Both the position numbers and the translations under genes were made by a program. Positions 63,814 through 64,000 of a DNA stretch of 64,000 bases are shown piece after piece. The DNA comes from Tahibacter sp042701255 (GTDB lineage: Bacteria > Pseudomonadota > Gammaproteobacteria > Xanthomonadales > Rhodanobacteraceae): the NCBI RefSeq assembly GCF_042701255.1, contig NZ_CP170554.1:930001-994000 (forward strand), in the 5' to 3' direction. Each line of letters begins with the position of its first letter. The stretch's first letter is position 1. Under the pieces are notes generated by a model. That model saw nothing but the letters and a program-made list of their open reading frames with translations. It ran no database searches and had not been told where the DNA came from.

Positions 63814-64000
63814 TCGAGGCGGACGATCTGCACAAGTCCTTTGGCGCGGTGCGCGCCGTCGCCGGGGTCAGCTTCGTCGCGCGCGACGGCGAGATCACCG
63901 GACTGCTCGGCCCGAACGGTGCCGGCAAGACCACGACCCTGCGCATGCTCTACACCCTGATGACGCCGGACCGCGGCAGCGTGCGCGTCGACGGCATCGA
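63810..64000 (+). CDS. ABC transporter ATP-binding protein (partial, runs off the window)
   Basis: The first 63 codons show an ABC ATPase: MIEADDLHKSFGAVRAVAGV, then the Walker A segment LLGPNGAGKTTTLRML and TLMTPDRGSVRVDG. The short A-loop region and the GPNGAGKTTTLRM form point to a NatA/CcmA-like exporter ATPase. It overlaps the hydrolase stop, so it belongs to that operon. The Walker B and signature motifs lie beyond the window. Confidence 0.9.
   Translation, partial: MIEADDLHKSFGAVRAVAGVSFVARDGEITGLLGPNGAGKTTTLRMLYTLMTPDRGSVRVDGI

Overview
This window is about 68-70% GC, dense and Gram-negative in character. RecBCD, QueF, ZapE, AcpH, TolC/HlyD export parts, secreted proteases and a leu-ilv cluster ending in ilvG-ilvM plus a short threonine dehydratase point to a gammaproteobacterium of the Xanthomonadales/Lysobacterales. 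Secreted proteins with a DGFQ-type tail and a winged-helix/TPR regulator recall Rhodanobacteraceae such as Dokdonella. The lineage is an inference; no rRNA is present.

Layout. 0.3-9.1 kb is recC-recB-recD with overlapping start and stop codons. 9.5-15.6 kb holds a trypsin-like protease, a DUF3606 protein and a large multidomain metalloprotease with a clear terminator. 16-20 kb holds a membrane-anchored winged-helix/TPR regulator and a ParB-like nuclease family protein. 20.39-25.46 kb is a small integrative element in tRNA-Arg(CCG). It is bounded by a 46-bp direct repeat and carries a tyrosine integrase, an AvcD-type anti-phage dCTP deaminase, a HEPN-like gene and two zinc-ribbon proteins. 25.7-35.7 kb is housekeeping: cytochrome c5, AcpH, a second secreted metalloprotease, an alpha/beta hydrolase, ZapE, an M20 peptidase and two tandem GspG-like membrane proteins. 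35.9-40.1 kb is class I ribonucleotide reductase nrdA-nrdB. It lies behind a sigma70-like promoter overlapped by a candidate NrdR box and followed by a cobalamin riboswitch. 40.1-43.9 kb holds a thioesterase, a serine hydrolase lipoprotein, queF, a VOC protein and a GFA-family protein. 44.2-48.9 kb is a four-gene export operon (TolC-like, HlyD-like, two ABC-2 permeases) without its own ATPase. 49.1-61.5 kb is a complete branched-chain amino acid cluster (leuA-ilvE-leuC-leuD-leuB-ilvD-ilvC-ilvG-ilvM-threonine dehydratase). It is headed by a leader peptide with nine consecutive Leu/Val/Ile codons and a strong attenuator hairpin. The window ends with a membrane protein, a secreted alpha/beta hydrolase and the start of an ABC ATPase.

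The most notable regions are the AvcD island, the dual NrdR/B12 control of nrdAB, and the leu-ilv attenuator. Four inverted pairs of a 36-37 bp palindromic repeat are scattered between operons.

Caution on sequence quality: six genes (avcD, a small ORF after it, the HEPN-like gene, acpH, an alpha/beta hydrolase and leuA) are each broken by what looks like one inserted or deleted base, often in a G/C run. Because leuA and acpH are affected too, sequencing error is at least as likely as real decay.
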